A stretch of DNA of 64,000 nt, taken from the NCBI RefSeq assembly GCF_017874425.1, contig NZ_JAGGLL010000013.1, positions 52,340-116,339 of the forward strand, given 5' to 3'. The notes beneath the pieces were generated by a model that had not been told where the DNA came from, did not search any database, and saw nothing but the letters and a program-made list of their open reading frames with translations. The position numbers and the translations under genes were made by a program. The stretch is from Clostridium punense. Lineage in GTDB: Bacteria > Bacillota > Clostridia > Clostridiales > Clostridiaceae. This document shows, piece after piece, positions 18,761 to 27,717 of the stretch (positions are counted from its first letter, which is position 1; each line of letters starts with the position of its first letter).

Positions 18761-19047
18761 AAAGCAGAGAAGAGGAAAGTAACTTTAAAAATACTTTTAC
18801 AGAGAGTTTCTAATGGTGAGAGGAAGCAAAGGATATTAAAGTGAAAATGGCCTTGGAGCGGTGCACCGAGATTTTTTAAATTAAGGCTGCAACGGGTTCA
18901 TCCGTTATAGTGATAGAGTATAATCATATAGATTTATATATGACGTACTTGAAGAGGTATATATTGCGAAGTATATATAAATTAGGATGGTAACACGAAG
19001 TTTAGCTCTCGTTCCTAGGATTAATTTCTTAGGACGGGAGTTTTTTT
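18761..19047 (+). ncRNA. T-box leader, methionine-specific
   Basis: tRNA-sensing riboswitch. Stem I contains the AGAGA-type segment and a specifier loop GTGAAA-ATG-GCC, with specifier codon ATG at 18847-18849, so it reads uncharged tRNA-Met. The antiterminator T-box sequence is AGGATGGTAACACG (18984-18997), a variant of AGGGTGGNACCGCG. A terminator follows (CTCTCGTTCCTA paired with TAGGACGGGAG, then a T run, about 19006-19047). The downstream gene is methionyl-tRNA synthetase, which agrees with the specifier. Confidence 0.93.
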
Positions 19048-19271
19048 ATTTTAGCCTTATTTGAAGATGGAATTATACTATTTAAATTATTTCTAAAGAA
19101 TTCTATTATTCAGTGACGGAAAAGGCACTTTAGTAGAGTGTGGGGGGATTGTATTTTTGTGGTAGTTAACAATTGAGAAGGATGTTTTCTTAAAAAAGAT
19201 TTTAGAAAATAAATTAGAAAATTTAAGAAGTATATTAAAGAAAATTAAAGATTATAGAGGGAGGAATTACA

Positions 19272-20897
19272 ATGAATATTTTTATAGGAGGAGCTTGGCC
19301 TTATGCCAATGGATCACTACATGTAGGTCACATAGCAGCACTTTTACCAGGGGATGTAATTGCAAGATATCATAGAGCCAAGGGGAATAAGGTGTTATAC
19401 CTTTCTGGCAGTGATTGTCATGGAACTCCCATAGCTATAAGGGCGAAGAATGAAGGGGTATCACCAAAAGCCATAGCAGATAAGTATCATAAAGAGTTTA
19501 AAGCATGTTTTGATAAATTAAGTTTTTCTTATGATTACTATGGAAGAACTGATGATGAATTTCACAAAAAAGAGGTTCAAGAAGCAATTATAATTTTATA
19601 TAACAAAGGTCTTATTTATGAAAAACAAGTGGAACAGATATACTGTGACCATTGCAAGGAGTTTTTACCAGATAGATATGTAGAAGGAGTATGCCCAAAA
19701 TGCAATTCTATAGCAAGAGGTGATCAATGCGACAATTGTGGCACTCTTTTAGAGCCTCTACAGCTATCGGAAAGAGTATGTAAGTTATGTAATGGAAAAC
19801 CTATAGTAAAAGAAGCTAAACAACTATATTTTTCACTATCAAAATTTCAGAGAGTAGTTGAAGAAAACTTAGAAAAAGCAAAGGAGAGCTGGAGAATTAA
19901 TGCCGTTAATAACACTGAAAGATATCTGAAGGAAGGCTTATGTGATAGAGCAATATCTAGGGATCTAACTCTAGGCATAGATATTTCTATAGAAGGGTTT
20001 CAGGATAAAAAAGTCTATGTGTGGATTGATGCCGTATTAGGCTATTTATCTTTAAGTAAAAAATGGGCTAAAGAGAACAATAGAAGTTATGAAGAGTTTT
20101 GGAAGGAGGATGCCCTTTCTTATTATATACATGGTAAGGATAATATCCCTTTCCACTCTATAATATTACCCTCATTAATAAATGGAATAGGTTATGAGAA
20201 GTTGCCAGATAGAATAATATCAAGTGAGTATTTGACTTTAGAAGGAAGAAAAATATCTACCAGTAATAACTGGGCAGTATGGATACCAGATATTGTACAG
20301 CGATATAACACAGATGCTTTAAGATATTTCTTCTTAATTAATGGACCAGAAAGAAGAGATACAGACTTTTCTTGGAGAGAATTTATAAATAGCAATAATG
20401 GGGAACTCCTTGGAGCCTATGGTAATTTAGTTAATAGGACCTTAGTATTTGCTAAGAAATATCTTAACAATGAAATTCCTAAAGGAGAAGTTGAAAGCAA
20501 ATTTAGAGAAGAAATTCAAGAGTTATATGATGAAGTAGGGGATTTTATCGACAAAGGAAACCTAAAGGTTGCCATTGAAAAAATCTTTGAATTCATAAGA
20601 CGTATTAATAAATACTTTGATGAGAACACACCTTGGATTACTGTAAATAGTGACATGGATGGGTGCAAAAACACAATTTATAACTGCATTTACGTAATAG
20701 GAAATCTATCGAATTTATTAACACCTTTCTTGCCTGAGTCTTCTGAAGAGGTAAAAACTTGGCTAGGAATTCATGAAAATCAGTGGAGTCTAATTGAACT
20801 AGAGAAGGGAAGAGAAATTGGAGAAGTTAGCATACTATTTCAAAGGCTTGATAAAAGTTTAATTGAAGAAGAGAGAAAAAGGTTGTTAAGGGATTAA
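19272..20897 (+). CDS. metG: Methionyl-tRNA synthetase
   Basis: Charges tRNA-Met with methionine in the cytoplasm. Class I signature HVGH at residues 17-20 and the KMSKS equivalent KISTS (in EGRKISTSNNWAVWI). The zinc-knuckle insertion has paired cysteines (CDHC, CPKC, CDNC, CKLC), the two-knuckle MetG1 type. The protein is 541 residues, so it lacks the C-terminal tRNA-binding EMAP-like domain of longer enzymes. Regulated by the T-box leader upstream. The starts fits GGGAGGAATTACA. Confidence 0.96.
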   Translation: MNIFIGGAWPYANGSLHVGHIAALLPGDVIARYHRAKGNKVLYLSGSDCHGTPIAIRAKNEGVSPKAIADKYHKEFKACFDKLSFSYDYYGRTDDEFHKKEVQEAIIILYNKGLIYEKQVEQIYCDHCKEFLPDRYVEGVCPKCNSIARGDQCDNCGTLLEPLQLSERVCKLCNGKPIVKEAKQLYFSLSKFQRVVEENLEKAKESWRINAVNNTERYLKEGLCDRAISRDLTLGIDISIEGFQDKKVYVWIDAVLGYLSLSKKWAKENNRSYEEFWKEDALSYYIHGKDNIPFHSIILPSLINGIGYEKLPDRIISSEYLTLEGRKISTSNNWAVWIPDIVQRYNTDALRYFFLINGPERRDTDFSWREFINSNNGELLGAYGNLVNRTLVFAKKYLNNEIPKGEVESKFREEIQELYDEVGDFIDKGNLKVAIEKIFEFIRRINKYFDENTPWITVNSDMDGCKNTIYNCIYVIGNLSNLLTPFLPESSEEVKTWLGIHENQWSLIELEKGREIGEVSILFQRLDKSLIEEERKRLLRD

Positions 20898-21060
20898 TGG
20901 ATTAATTTTAAACTAAAGAAGAAGTACTCTAATAGAAAATATCAACTAAAAAGTATAAACATCTTGAAGAATCTATTTTATTAGCAGAGAACTTTTTCTT
21001 TTTCTCTAGACAAAGATAGACAAAAATACAGGGAGTTATTAGGTATCATTTGGATATATA

Positions 21061-21069
21061 TGTTATAAT
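21061..21069 (+). promoter_or_regulatory. Extended -10 promoter for the HD-ydbS-ydbT operon
   Basis: TGTTATAAT fits TGnTATAAT, about 90 bases before the HD-domain start at 21160. No clear -35. Confidence 0.5.
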
Positions 21070-21159
21070 TGTAAGTGAAAAGTACAAACATTTTTTTAAC
21101 AAAAACATAGAAAATATAAAGGAAAGTTATAAAAATATATATGGAATGGAGGAGGAAGA

Positions 21160-21732
21160 ATGTATATCCTTGAGGAGCTAAAAAATGATATAAAAAGAAG
21201 ATGCGAAAGTCCAAATAACCTTTTTGGCATGGGAATTTATGATCATATTAAAATTGTAGCTAGATATACCATTGAACTGGCTCAATTATATGGAGCAGAT
21301 GTGGAAGTATGTGAAATTGCAGCCTGGCTTCATGATATAGCTTCAATTACTGATTATAAGCTTTACGAAAATCATCATATCCACGGAGCAGATATGGCAG
21401 AAAAAATCCTAAATGAATATAACTATCCACCAGATAAAATTCATTTAGTGAAATTATGTATATTAAATCATAGAGGAAGTGTGATAAAAGAAAAAAACTC
21501 CAAAGAGGAAATATGTGTTGCAGATGCTATTTCTCATTATGATACACTACCATCACTATTTCATTTAGCCTTTGTTCAAAGGCAACTAAGCATTGAAGAG
21601 GGAACAGAGTTTGTTAAAAATAAACTTGAAAGAAGCTATAATAAAATGTCTGAGGAAAGCAAAGAGCACTATAAACAAAAAAAAGAAATGATTAAAACTA
21701 TTTTTAAACAAGGAGGGCATCGTGGAATATAG
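21160..21732 (+). CDS. HD-domain phosphohydrolase
   Basis: 190 residues with the metal-binding pattern of the HD superfamily: an early His (YDHIKIVARY), the HD doublet in AAWLHDIAS, then HHIHGADMAE and later CVADAISHYD. Such proteins cleave phosphomonoesters or nucleotides with a divalent metal. The ATG follows GGAGGAGGA. Its 3' end overlaps the GTG start of the PH-domain gene by 11 bases, so the three genes form one operon. Substrate unknown. Confidence 0.87.
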   Translation: MYILEELKNDIKRRCESPNNLFGMGIYDHIKIVARYTIELAQLYGADVEVCEIAAWLHDIASITDYKLYENHHIHGADMAEKILNEYNYPPDKIHLVKLCILNHRGSVIKEKNSKEEICVADAISHYDTLPSLFHLAFVQRQLSIEEGTEFVKNKLERSYNKMSEESKEHYKQKKEMIKTIFKQGGHRGI

Positions 21733-22213
21733 TAAGTTACACATTAATTCAATTAAATCTTGGTGTATATCTAGAGCAATAACAACAGCAATATTTTCAG
21801 CCATATTAATAGGAGGGAGCTATTTTCTTACAACAAAGCTAGAGTTTTTAAGTGGAACCTCAAGCTTGTATATTAATATAGGAGTAGGCATTATTATATT
21901 TTTTATGATATTAAATACAATATTGTATCCTTCAATAGAGTACAAGCAGTGGAAGTATAGGATAACGAAGGATAAAATAGAGTTTTCAGAAGGCATATAT
22001 TGGATTAAAACTGTTGTAATACCAATAGTTAGGGTTCAACATATAAAAATAAGTGAAGGCCCTGTAAATAGAAGATTTAATTTAGCTAACCTTCAGATTT
22101 ATACTGCTGGAGGAAGCTATACCATTCCAAACATTGAATTAAAAACAGCGGAAGAAATAAGTGAGTTCTTAAAAGATAAGGTTAAGGAAAAGGTGGAAGC
22201 AAATGACAAGTAA
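21722..22213 (+). CDS. bPH2-domain membrane protein, YdbS-like
   Basis: 163 residues: two N-terminal membrane helices (about 20-40 and 47-65) followed by a bacterial PH domain (DUF304/bPH2: WKYRITKDKIEFSEGIYW, RVQHIKISEGPVNRRFNLANLQ). It starts at a GTG preceded by GGAGGG and overlaps both neighbours by 11 bases. In Bacillus the YdbS/YdbT pair contributes to resistance to lipid-linked or membrane-active compounds; the same pairing here implies a two-protein membrane complex. Confidence 0.88.
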   Translation: MEYSKLHINSIKSWCISRAITTAIFSAILIGGSYFLTTKLEFLSGTSSLYINIGVGIIIFFMILNTILYPSIEYKQWKYRITKDKIEFSEGIYWIKTVVIPIVRVQHIKISEGPVNRRFNLANLQIYTAGGSYTIPNIELKTAEEISEFLKDKVKEKVEANDK

Positions 22214-23657
22214 GCCCATTAGAAACCATTGGACTGTTATAATCCAGGATATTTTTACTTCATTAAAGAATTTATTTATCTTCTTTATATTAATGTTTTC
22301 CATTAGAAAAGCAGCTGTTTATATTGGAATGGGAATACTCATAATTGGATCAGTAATTAAAGCAATAAAAAAGTGGAAAGATACTGAGTTTTATATAGAG
22401 GAAAATTTGCTAGTTTATAAAACAGGGATTCTTAGAAGTACTAAGCAAGAGATACCTTTTAATAAGATTGATACAATAGATGTTGGCAAAAGCTTAGTAG
22501 ATAGAATTTTTAATATTTGTACAGTGAAAATAAATACTGGAAATGTTACTGAGAAAGAAACAGAATTTAATATGAAGCTTAAATATAGCTTAGCAGAAGA
22601 ACTTCGAGAAATTATATTATCTAGTAAAACAGGTAATGAAAGTGACCTAGATTTGCTAGATAAAAAAGATGAAAAAAACTTAGAAAAAGTAATTTCTATA
22701 AAGGAAATTGTAATATATGCAGTTACCAAAGGTAAGTTAGCTTGGGCCATTGGGGGATTTTTTGCTGTAATGAATTTAGCAGATGATTTCGAGAAATTTG
22801 CCAAAACTTCCATAATAAAAAGTTTAGAAGAAACAATAAGTATGAATAGTATAGTTTTTGAAAATAGAACTAAAGTTTTATTTATGATAATAGGTGTACT
22901 TATACTTGTGTATATTATTATAAATTTACTATCTATTATATTTGAGATAGTTAAGTTCTATGGATTTACTATAAAAGTGAAAAATGATAACTTTAGTATA
23001 AGCTATGGATTGATAAATAAAAAGGAGTATTCTATTCCTATAGAAAAAATACATGGATTAAAATATAAGCAGGGTTTGTTGCAGCAATGGTTAGGAATAT
23101 ATACTCTTGAAACTGTAACTATAGGTTATGGAGATGAAAAGAATGAGAAAGCCATACTATACCCTATAGCTAATAATAAATTTAAAGAAGAATTTCTAGA
23201 TAAAATGCTGCCTGAGATGATTTTTTCTAATAAGGTAGAAAAACCACCTAAAAGTAGTATAAAAAGATTTATGTTGATGAGGATTTTAATTCCTTTAATA
23301 ATTTTAATTCCTCTATATTTTATTATTGAAGGTATACCTAGTGAGTTTAAGCTAGTAGTTATAGCAGTAATAGTTTTACTAAGTGCAATAGCAGGATATC
23401 TTAATTATAAGAATACATCTTTAGGAGTAACTGATAAAATCATTGTTACTAGTGCTGGCGGCTTTACTAAAACTACAAATTACATTAGACAAAGTAGTAT
23501 TCAATCTATAGAAAAAATTCAAAATCCCCTTCAAAGAAAAGCTATGATCTGTGATTATAAGTTGGATATCCAATCAAATAATTTAGCTGATTCTGTTAAG
23601 GTAAGACACATGGAGGAAGAGCTTATTGACAGCTTGTATGAAAATTTAATTGTTTAG
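22203..23657 (+). CDS. Multi-bPH2-domain membrane protein, YdbT-like
   Basis: 484 residues with three bPH2 domains between paired membrane helices: domain 1 near residues 60-140 (EIPFNKIDTIDVGKSLVDRI), domain 2 near 255-340 (YSIPIEKIHGLKYKQGLLQQ), domain 3 near 400-480 (NYIRQSSIQSIEKIQNPLQR). It matches YdbT in length and architecture and is translationally coupled to the YdbS-like gene (11-base overlap). Domain assignment is secure; the biochemical role is not. Confidence 0.88.
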   Translation: MTSKPIRNHWTVIIQDIFTSLKNLFIFFILMFSIRKAAVYIGMGILIIGSVIKAIKKWKDTEFYIEENLLVYKTGILRSTKQEIPFNKIDTIDVGKSLVDRIFNICTVKINTGNVTEKETEFNMKLKYSLAEELREIILSSKTGNESDLDLLDKKDEKNLEKVISIKEIVIYAVTKGKLAWAIGGFFAVMNLADDFEKFAKTSIIKSLEETISMNSIVFENRTKVLFMIIGVLILVYIIINLLSIIFEIVKFYGFTIKVKNDNFSISYGLINKKEYSIPIEKIHGLKYKQGLLQQWLGIYTLETVTIGYGDEKNEKAILYPIANNKFKEEFLDKMLPEMIFSNKVEKPPKSSIKRFMLMRILIPLIILIPLYFIIEGIPSEFKLVVIAVIVLLSAIAGYLNYKNTSLGVTDKIIVTSAGGFTKTTNYIRQSSIQSIEKIQNPLQRKAMICDYKLDIQSNNLADSVKVRHMEEELIDSLYENLIV

Positions 23658-23776
23658 TGTGCTGTTCTACATCATTTGCCATAGGAATCATAAGAAAGCT
23701 GTTTTTAGTAGCTTGGTTCCTAATTATTTTAAGATAAGGCTATATTTAAGAATAATGTTGATAATATATTATATTT

Positions 23777-23803
23777 TAAGGGAACTTATAAAAAGTTCCC
23801 TTA
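23777..23803. terminator. Hairpin between convergent genes, probable bidirectional terminator
   Basis: TAAGGGAACTT (23777-23787) and AAGTTCCCTTA (23793-23803) form a perfect 11-bp stem between the convergent YdbT-like and HD genes. T-rich flanks are better on the minus strand. Confidence 0.6.
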
Positions 23804-23828
23804 ATTAGTATTATAAGTAAATCTAATG

Positions 23829-24365
23829 TTATGCTAAACCTTCTTTCAAGTCTTTAACAAAAGCTTTTGCAAATTCTTGTTGTTGATAATAGATTATCTG
23901 TGCTTCTGGTAAGTAGCAAATTCCTTTACCCAATATATTATTCTCGATATATTCAATGGTTTGTTTCAATGTTTGTCCTCTGACAGAACCTGTTATTAAA
24001 GACTTTACAATAAGATATGTCTTTCCTCCTTCAATCATATGTGCATCATGAAGAAGTTTACCCTCTAATGTTTGTGCTGCTTCATCCTTTTGCGATTCCC
24101 ATGCAACAGTGATTATTTTATCTATCATCTTACTCGAAAGTTTTTGGCATTTTAACCACTCAACTATCTTTTCTTCACTATTATAGATAAATCCATGAAA
24201 GTAGGCAGCATATTTGAGAGTATCCACATCTGCTTCATAGTTTCCAATTTTTAATAACTTTTCAACATATATTAATACTCTGCTTATGTGAGACAAATCA
24301 TGCATTATGTCCTTATCTTCATAGTATGGTTTAACAAAGCCCAAAAGACTATCCATATTTACCAT
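23829..24365 (-). CDS. HD-like domain protein with altered HD motif
   Basis: 178 residues. Helical HD-superfamily pattern: HDLSHISRVLIYVEKL near the N terminus, AAYFHGFIY where HD is expected, and LLHDAHMIEG later. The canonical HD doublet is thus HG in the second motif, while the first His and the third HD are kept, so catalysis may be altered. The ATG at 24365 follows GGAGGGG. It is divergent from the FAD oxidoreductase 276 bases away. Function unknown. Confidence 0.8.
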   Translation of the reverse strand: MVNMDSLLGFVKPYYEDKDIMHDLSHISRVLIYVEKLLKIGNYEADVDTLKYAAYFHGFIYNSEEKIVEWLKCQKLSSKMIDKIITVAWESQKDEAAQTLEGKLLHDAHMIEGGKTYLIVKSLITGSVRGQTLKQTIEYIENNILGKGICYLPEAQIIYYQQQEFAKAFVKDLKEGLA

Positions 24366-24640
24366 CTTAACCCCTCCATAATATTAATCATTTTAAATTC
24401 AGAATATTGCAATCGTTCACTACCCTATTATATATTGAATCATTCCATAATTACAAATATTTTACACAAATTATACATAGATTGCTTCTCTAACTTATTA
24501 AGCCTAGTGAATAGAATACTGTCGAACACAGTAAATTTCTTTCTTTAATTGATTTCTACAAGTTAGTTCCAAATCCTAATATATGTTCATAGAATAGTTA
24601 TTGTATAACTATTGAACAGTAATATTAGGGAGGACAGTAA

Positions 24641-25921
24641 ATGAAAGAAATCGTAGTAATTGGTGGAGGTTGGGCAGGATGTGCTGCAGCCATAGCTGCT
24701 AAGAAAGCAGGAGCTAAGGTAACCTTATTAGAAAGGACGGACCTGTTATTAGGACTTGGTAATGTAGGAGGACTCACCAGAAATAATGGTAGATATACTG
24801 CAGCAGAGGAGTCCATATTACTTGGAGGAAGAGAATTATTTGAAATTACAGATAGGTGCTCAAGACATAGAAATGTGGATTTCCCAGGACATAAACATGC
24901 TAGTATTTATGATGTAAACTTAGTTGAAAGTGAAGTAAGAAAAAAGATTGAAGAAATGGGCATTGAAGTCTTATTTTACACCACAGCTAAAAATGTGGAG
25001 ATGGAAAATAGCAGAATAAAAGCTATCCTATTAGATGAGGGTAAGAAAATTACAGGAGATGCTTTTGTTGAAACGACAGGATCCACAGGGCCAATGAATA
25101 ATTGCCATAAGTACGGAAATGGCTGCGCTATGTGCATATTAAGATGTCCAACCTTTGGGGGAAGAGTAAGCATTACAGAGAAATGTGGAATTAAAGACAG
25201 AATGGGTAGACGTAAAGATGGAAATTATGGGTCTTTTAGTGGTTCTGTAAAGATAAATAAAGAAACTCTAAGTGAAGAAATTCAACAAAAGCTCAATAAA
25301 GAAGGAGTGGCTATAATTCCCTTGTCACCCGAGGAGAGAAATACTGAGAAGCTCAATATTAAAATATGTCAGCATTATGCCTTAGATGCCTTTGCAGAAA
25401 ATATAGTGCTTTTAGATACAGGTCATGCAAAACTTATGGCACCTTATTATCCAATTGAAAAGTTAAGAAAAATTAAAGGCTTTGAAAGAGCACGATTTGA
25501 AGATCCCTATTCAGGGGGAGTAGCTAACTCCATTAGGCATTTATCTATTGCCCCAAGAGAAAATACCATGAGAGTAAGAGAAGTTGAAAATCTTTTTGTG
25601 GCAGGAGAAAAAAGTGGTTTTTACATTGGGCATACGGAAGCTATGGTAACAGGCTATTTAGCAGGACATAATAGTGTAAGATATGCTTTAAATCTTCCGC
25701 AAGTACAACTACCAGACACTTTAGCCATAGGAGATTTCATAGCCTACTCTAATGAGAAAATGTATGAGCCAGAGGGCGATAAGCTAAAATTCACTTTTGC
25801 AGGATCAGTTTATTTTGAAAGAATGAAAGAAACTAAATTATACTCAATAGATAGAGAAGAACTTTTTAGTAGAGTTGAAAAAACTGGATTAATTGGATTG
25901 TATGATGAGAAACTATGTTAA
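24641..25921 (+). CDS. FAD-dependent oxidoreductase
   Basis: 426 residues with an N-terminal Rossmann motif for FAD (VVIGGGWAGCAAAIAAKKAG), a conserved GNVGGLTRNNG segment, and a late FAD-contact region (VENLFVAGEKSGFYIGHTEAM). A cysteine-rich stretch CAMCILRCPTFGG lies near residue 165, suggesting a disulfide or metal/iron-sulfur role. This is the FAD_oxidored (PF12831)-like group with distant likeness to TrmFO/GidA. The ATG follows GGGAGGA. Substrate cannot be inferred; single-gene unit. Confidence 0.85.
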   Translation: MKEIVVIGGGWAGCAAAIAAKKAGAKVTLLERTDLLLGLGNVGGLTRNNGRYTAAEESILLGGRELFEITDRCSRHRNVDFPGHKHASIYDVNLVESEVRKKIEEMGIEVLFYTTAKNVEMENSRIKAILLDEGKKITGDAFVETTGSTGPMNNCHKYGNGCAMCILRCPTFGGRVSITEKCGIKDRMGRRKDGNYGSFSGSVKINKETLSEEIQQKLNKEGVAIIPLSPEERNTEKLNIKICQHYALDAFAENIVLLDTGHAKLMAPYYPIEKLRKIKGFERARFEDPYSGGVANSIRHLSIAPRENTMRVREVENLFVAGEKSGFYIGHTEAMVTGYLAGHNSVRYALNLPQVQLPDTLAIGDFIAYSNEKMYEPEGDKLKFTFAGSVYFERMKETKLYSIDREELFSRVEKTGLIGLYDEKLC

Positions 25922-26251
25922 ATTCATGATGACTATCAAAACTAAGAACTAAGATTCTACTGAGGGAAAAAAGCTTAATGCTTTAATGCCTGATCAGTGG
26001 TAAAGATAAGAATAAACTAGAAGGTTATTTTATTGCAATGTTAAGCAATGATATATTGGTACAGGGTAGAAATATTGACTGATTTAAAATACAATGCTAG
26101 TATTATTGACATAGGTAGTAAAAATTACCAAATACAACTTTGGAGGGATATTTACATTATACTCTTTACATGAAAGTTATTTATCACTCCAAGGAGCTTG
26201 GACAAAATTAATTTGTTCGCTGATTAACAATATTAGATTGGGGGAAGTTCA

Positions 26252-26287
26252 ATGAAATATCATATAAAGGTATATTTTACTTCATAG
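26252..26287 (+). CDS. Possible 11-residue leader peptide
   Basis: ATG to TAG encodes MKYHIKVYFTS, with GGGGAAG seven bases upstream. The stop codon lies at the base of the long hairpin that precedes the CD3324-family gene, the layout of a translational attenuator. It may equally be chance; no family is known to me. Confidence 0.35.
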   Translation: MKYHIKVYFTS

Positions 26288-26351
26288 CAAAGACTGCTAT
26301 GAAGAAATTAAATTGGTTTAGTATTTAATTATTTTGAAGTAGTCTTTGCTA
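26285..26351 (+). promoter_or_regulatory. Nested hairpin upstream of the CD3324-family gene
   Basis: TAGCAAAGACTGCT (26285-26298) pairs with AGTAGTCTTTGCTA (26338-26351), with an inner AATTAAAT/ATTTAATT stem. No T run follows, so it is a structured leader, not a terminator. The gene's ribosome site lies 17 bases beyond. Confidence 0.6.
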
Positions 26352-26380
26352 AGTTATTTGATGAATAAGGAGGCAAAGCT

Positions 26381-26653
26381 ATGGGGTATATTAAGGCGGA
26401 AAGTGTTCTGCCAGAAGAAATAATTAGTTTAGTACAGGAATATATAGATGGTGAATGTTTGTACATTCCAAGAAAAAGTGGTAAGGAAAAAGCTTGGGGT
26501 GAAAGAAATGGCACAAGGAAAGCTATTAAAGAAAGAGATGAAGAAATCTTTCATAAATACTCTAAGGGAGTCACTGTTTTAGAACTAGCAAAAACATATT
26601 ATCTTTCGGATAAAAGTATAAGAAGGATAATATGTAAGGAAAAGAACCTGTAA
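26381..26653 (+). CDS. CD3324-family DNA-binding protein (Mor-like helix-turn-helix)
   Basis: 90 residues, start after AAGGAGG. The N-terminal half (LPEEIISLVQEYIDGECLYI, then PRKSGKEKAWGERNGTRKAI) is the signature of the small clostridial CD3324 family; the C-terminal half is a helix-turn-helix like the Mor activator of phage Mu (VTVLELAKTYYLSDKSIRRI). Probably a transcription factor; target unknown. No phage genes are nearby, so it is not evidence for a prophage. Confidence 0.85.
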   Translation: MGYIKAESVLPEEIISLVQEYIDGECLYIPRKSGKEKAWGERNGTRKAIKERDEEIFHKYSKGVTVLELAKTYYLSDKSIRRIICKEKNL

Positions 26654-27046
26654 AAAGTCATTATTATTTAATTTGGAGAGATATTTCTTATTGACATATT
26701 GTTAATAAGAAATATCTCTTTATTTTTTTGGTGACAGAGGACTTAAGCTTATTCTATTTTTATTTAAATTTCTTCCTCATTAAATAATTAAATTCTATTT
26801 TTTATGATATTTACAAATACTATTATTCTGTTCCAAACTATTTGTTGAGAATTTTATAAGCTTATTAGAATAATTATATGATATTTAACTCATTTACCTT
26901 AGTTATAAGCTATGAAACATATATTAGCTAAAATCATCTAAGGATAACTTCGAAGTCTTGATTTCTATTAACAACTGTTTTTAAGTTTCCATTTAAGGAA
27001 AATATGGGTTAAAATATAACTATAGCATTAATAGGAGGTATTGGGT
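26654..27046. other. Intergenic region
   Basis: 393 bases. After the terminator at 26677-26729 it is plain AT-rich DNA ending in AATAGGAGG, the ribosome site of the acetyltransferase. Nothing else seen. Confidence 0.6.
26677..26729 (+). terminator. Intrinsic terminator
   Basis: AGAGATATTTCTTATT (26677-26692) and AATAAGAAATATCTCT (26704-26719) form a perfect 16-bp stem followed by TTATTTTTTT. Confidence 0.9.
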
Positions 27047-27511
27047 ATGAATATTGAATTTAGAAAACCAATTGAAAAGGATTCAAGAGATATTTCCACT
27101 TGGAAGTATGAAGGGATATATTCTTTTTATGATAATGACAAAACTGAAATGAAGCAGCAATGGGCTAGCAATATACATAAGGAAGATGATATTTTTGCTA
27201 TGTATAATGAAAATAATGAGTTAATAGGAAATTGCTCCTTTGATTACGATGAAGAGGACAAGAAGTATATGGTTGGAGTTCAAATGAGACCAAGTTTAAC
27301 AGGAAAAGGAATGGGAACAGAAGTAATATCTAGTATAATTGAGTTTGGTAAGAAAACCTATAGATTTGGTGAATTGTACTTGCTTGTAGCAAAGTTCAAT
27401 GAAAGAGCCATAAAAATATATAGAAGATTAGGTTTTGAAGTTACAGAAGAGTTCACTTGGTTTGTAAATGGTGAAGAAAAAGAATTTTATGAAATGAAGA
27501 AAGCTTGGTAA
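27047..27511 (+). CDS. GNAT-family N-acetyltransferase
   Basis: About 154 residues. The acetyl-CoA loop is visible as RPSLTGKGMGTEVISSI (the Q/R-x-x-G-x-G/A motif A), followed by FNERAIKIYRRLGFE, the typical motif B close to the C terminus. Start set at the ATG 27047, eight bases after GGAGG, instead of the TTG at 27041. The acceptor substrate is unknown; close relatives resemble RimJ/RimL-like or small-molecule acetyltransferases. Confidence 0.9.
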   Translation: MNIEFRKPIEKDSRDISTWKYEGIYSFYDNDKTEMKQQWASNIHKEDDIFAMYNENNELIGNCSFDYDEEDKKYMVGVQMRPSLTGKGMGTEVISSIIEFGKKTYRFGELYLLVAKFNERAIKIYRRLGFEVTEEFTWFVNGEEKEFYEMKKAW

Positions 27512-27562
27512 AAGCTCTTGATTCCTTACAATAATTAGAAACTTGTAATTGAATATTAATAG

Positions 27563-27609
27563 AGCCATGGAGAAGTGAAGAATTAGTTCCGCTATTATCC
27601 ATGGCTTTC
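27563..27609. terminator. Possible terminator between convergent genes
   Basis: AGCCATGGA (27563-27571) and TCCATGGCT (27598-27606) form a 9-bp stem with a 26-nt loop, followed by TTCCTGTTT on the plus strand. Loop size makes this tentative. Confidence 0.4.
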
Positions 27610-27717
27610 CTGTTTAAGTGTTTGTAGAATAGCAAAGCAAGAGTAATTTCTCTATTTATAGATAACTTTCGTATTAGTCAGGATTTTTAAGTAATATAGA
27701 AGAGTAGCAGGGCGAAT

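Larger units (their letters stand above)
18476..19271. other. Leader region of metG containing a promoter and T-box
   Basis: 796 bases before metG. The first 250 hold a loose inverted repeat TTTCTTTGC/GCAAAGAAA (18529-18594) that may end the DJ-1 transcript; the promoter at 18727 and the T-box to 19047 follow. The last 225 bases are AT-rich leader ending in GAGGGAGGA before the start codon. Confidence 0.7.
25922..26380. other. Leader region of the CD3324-family gene
   Basis: 459 bases. Notable content is the tiny ORF at 26252-26287 with a strong ribosome site and the nested hairpin at 26285-26351. The rest is AT-rich with no gene. Confidence 0.55.

Noticed and set aside
26381..26653. Prophage remnant because of the Mor-like helix-turn-helix
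   Set aside because: CD3324-family proteins are common chromosomal genes in clostridia, and no phage structural, integrase or attachment sequence is nearby.
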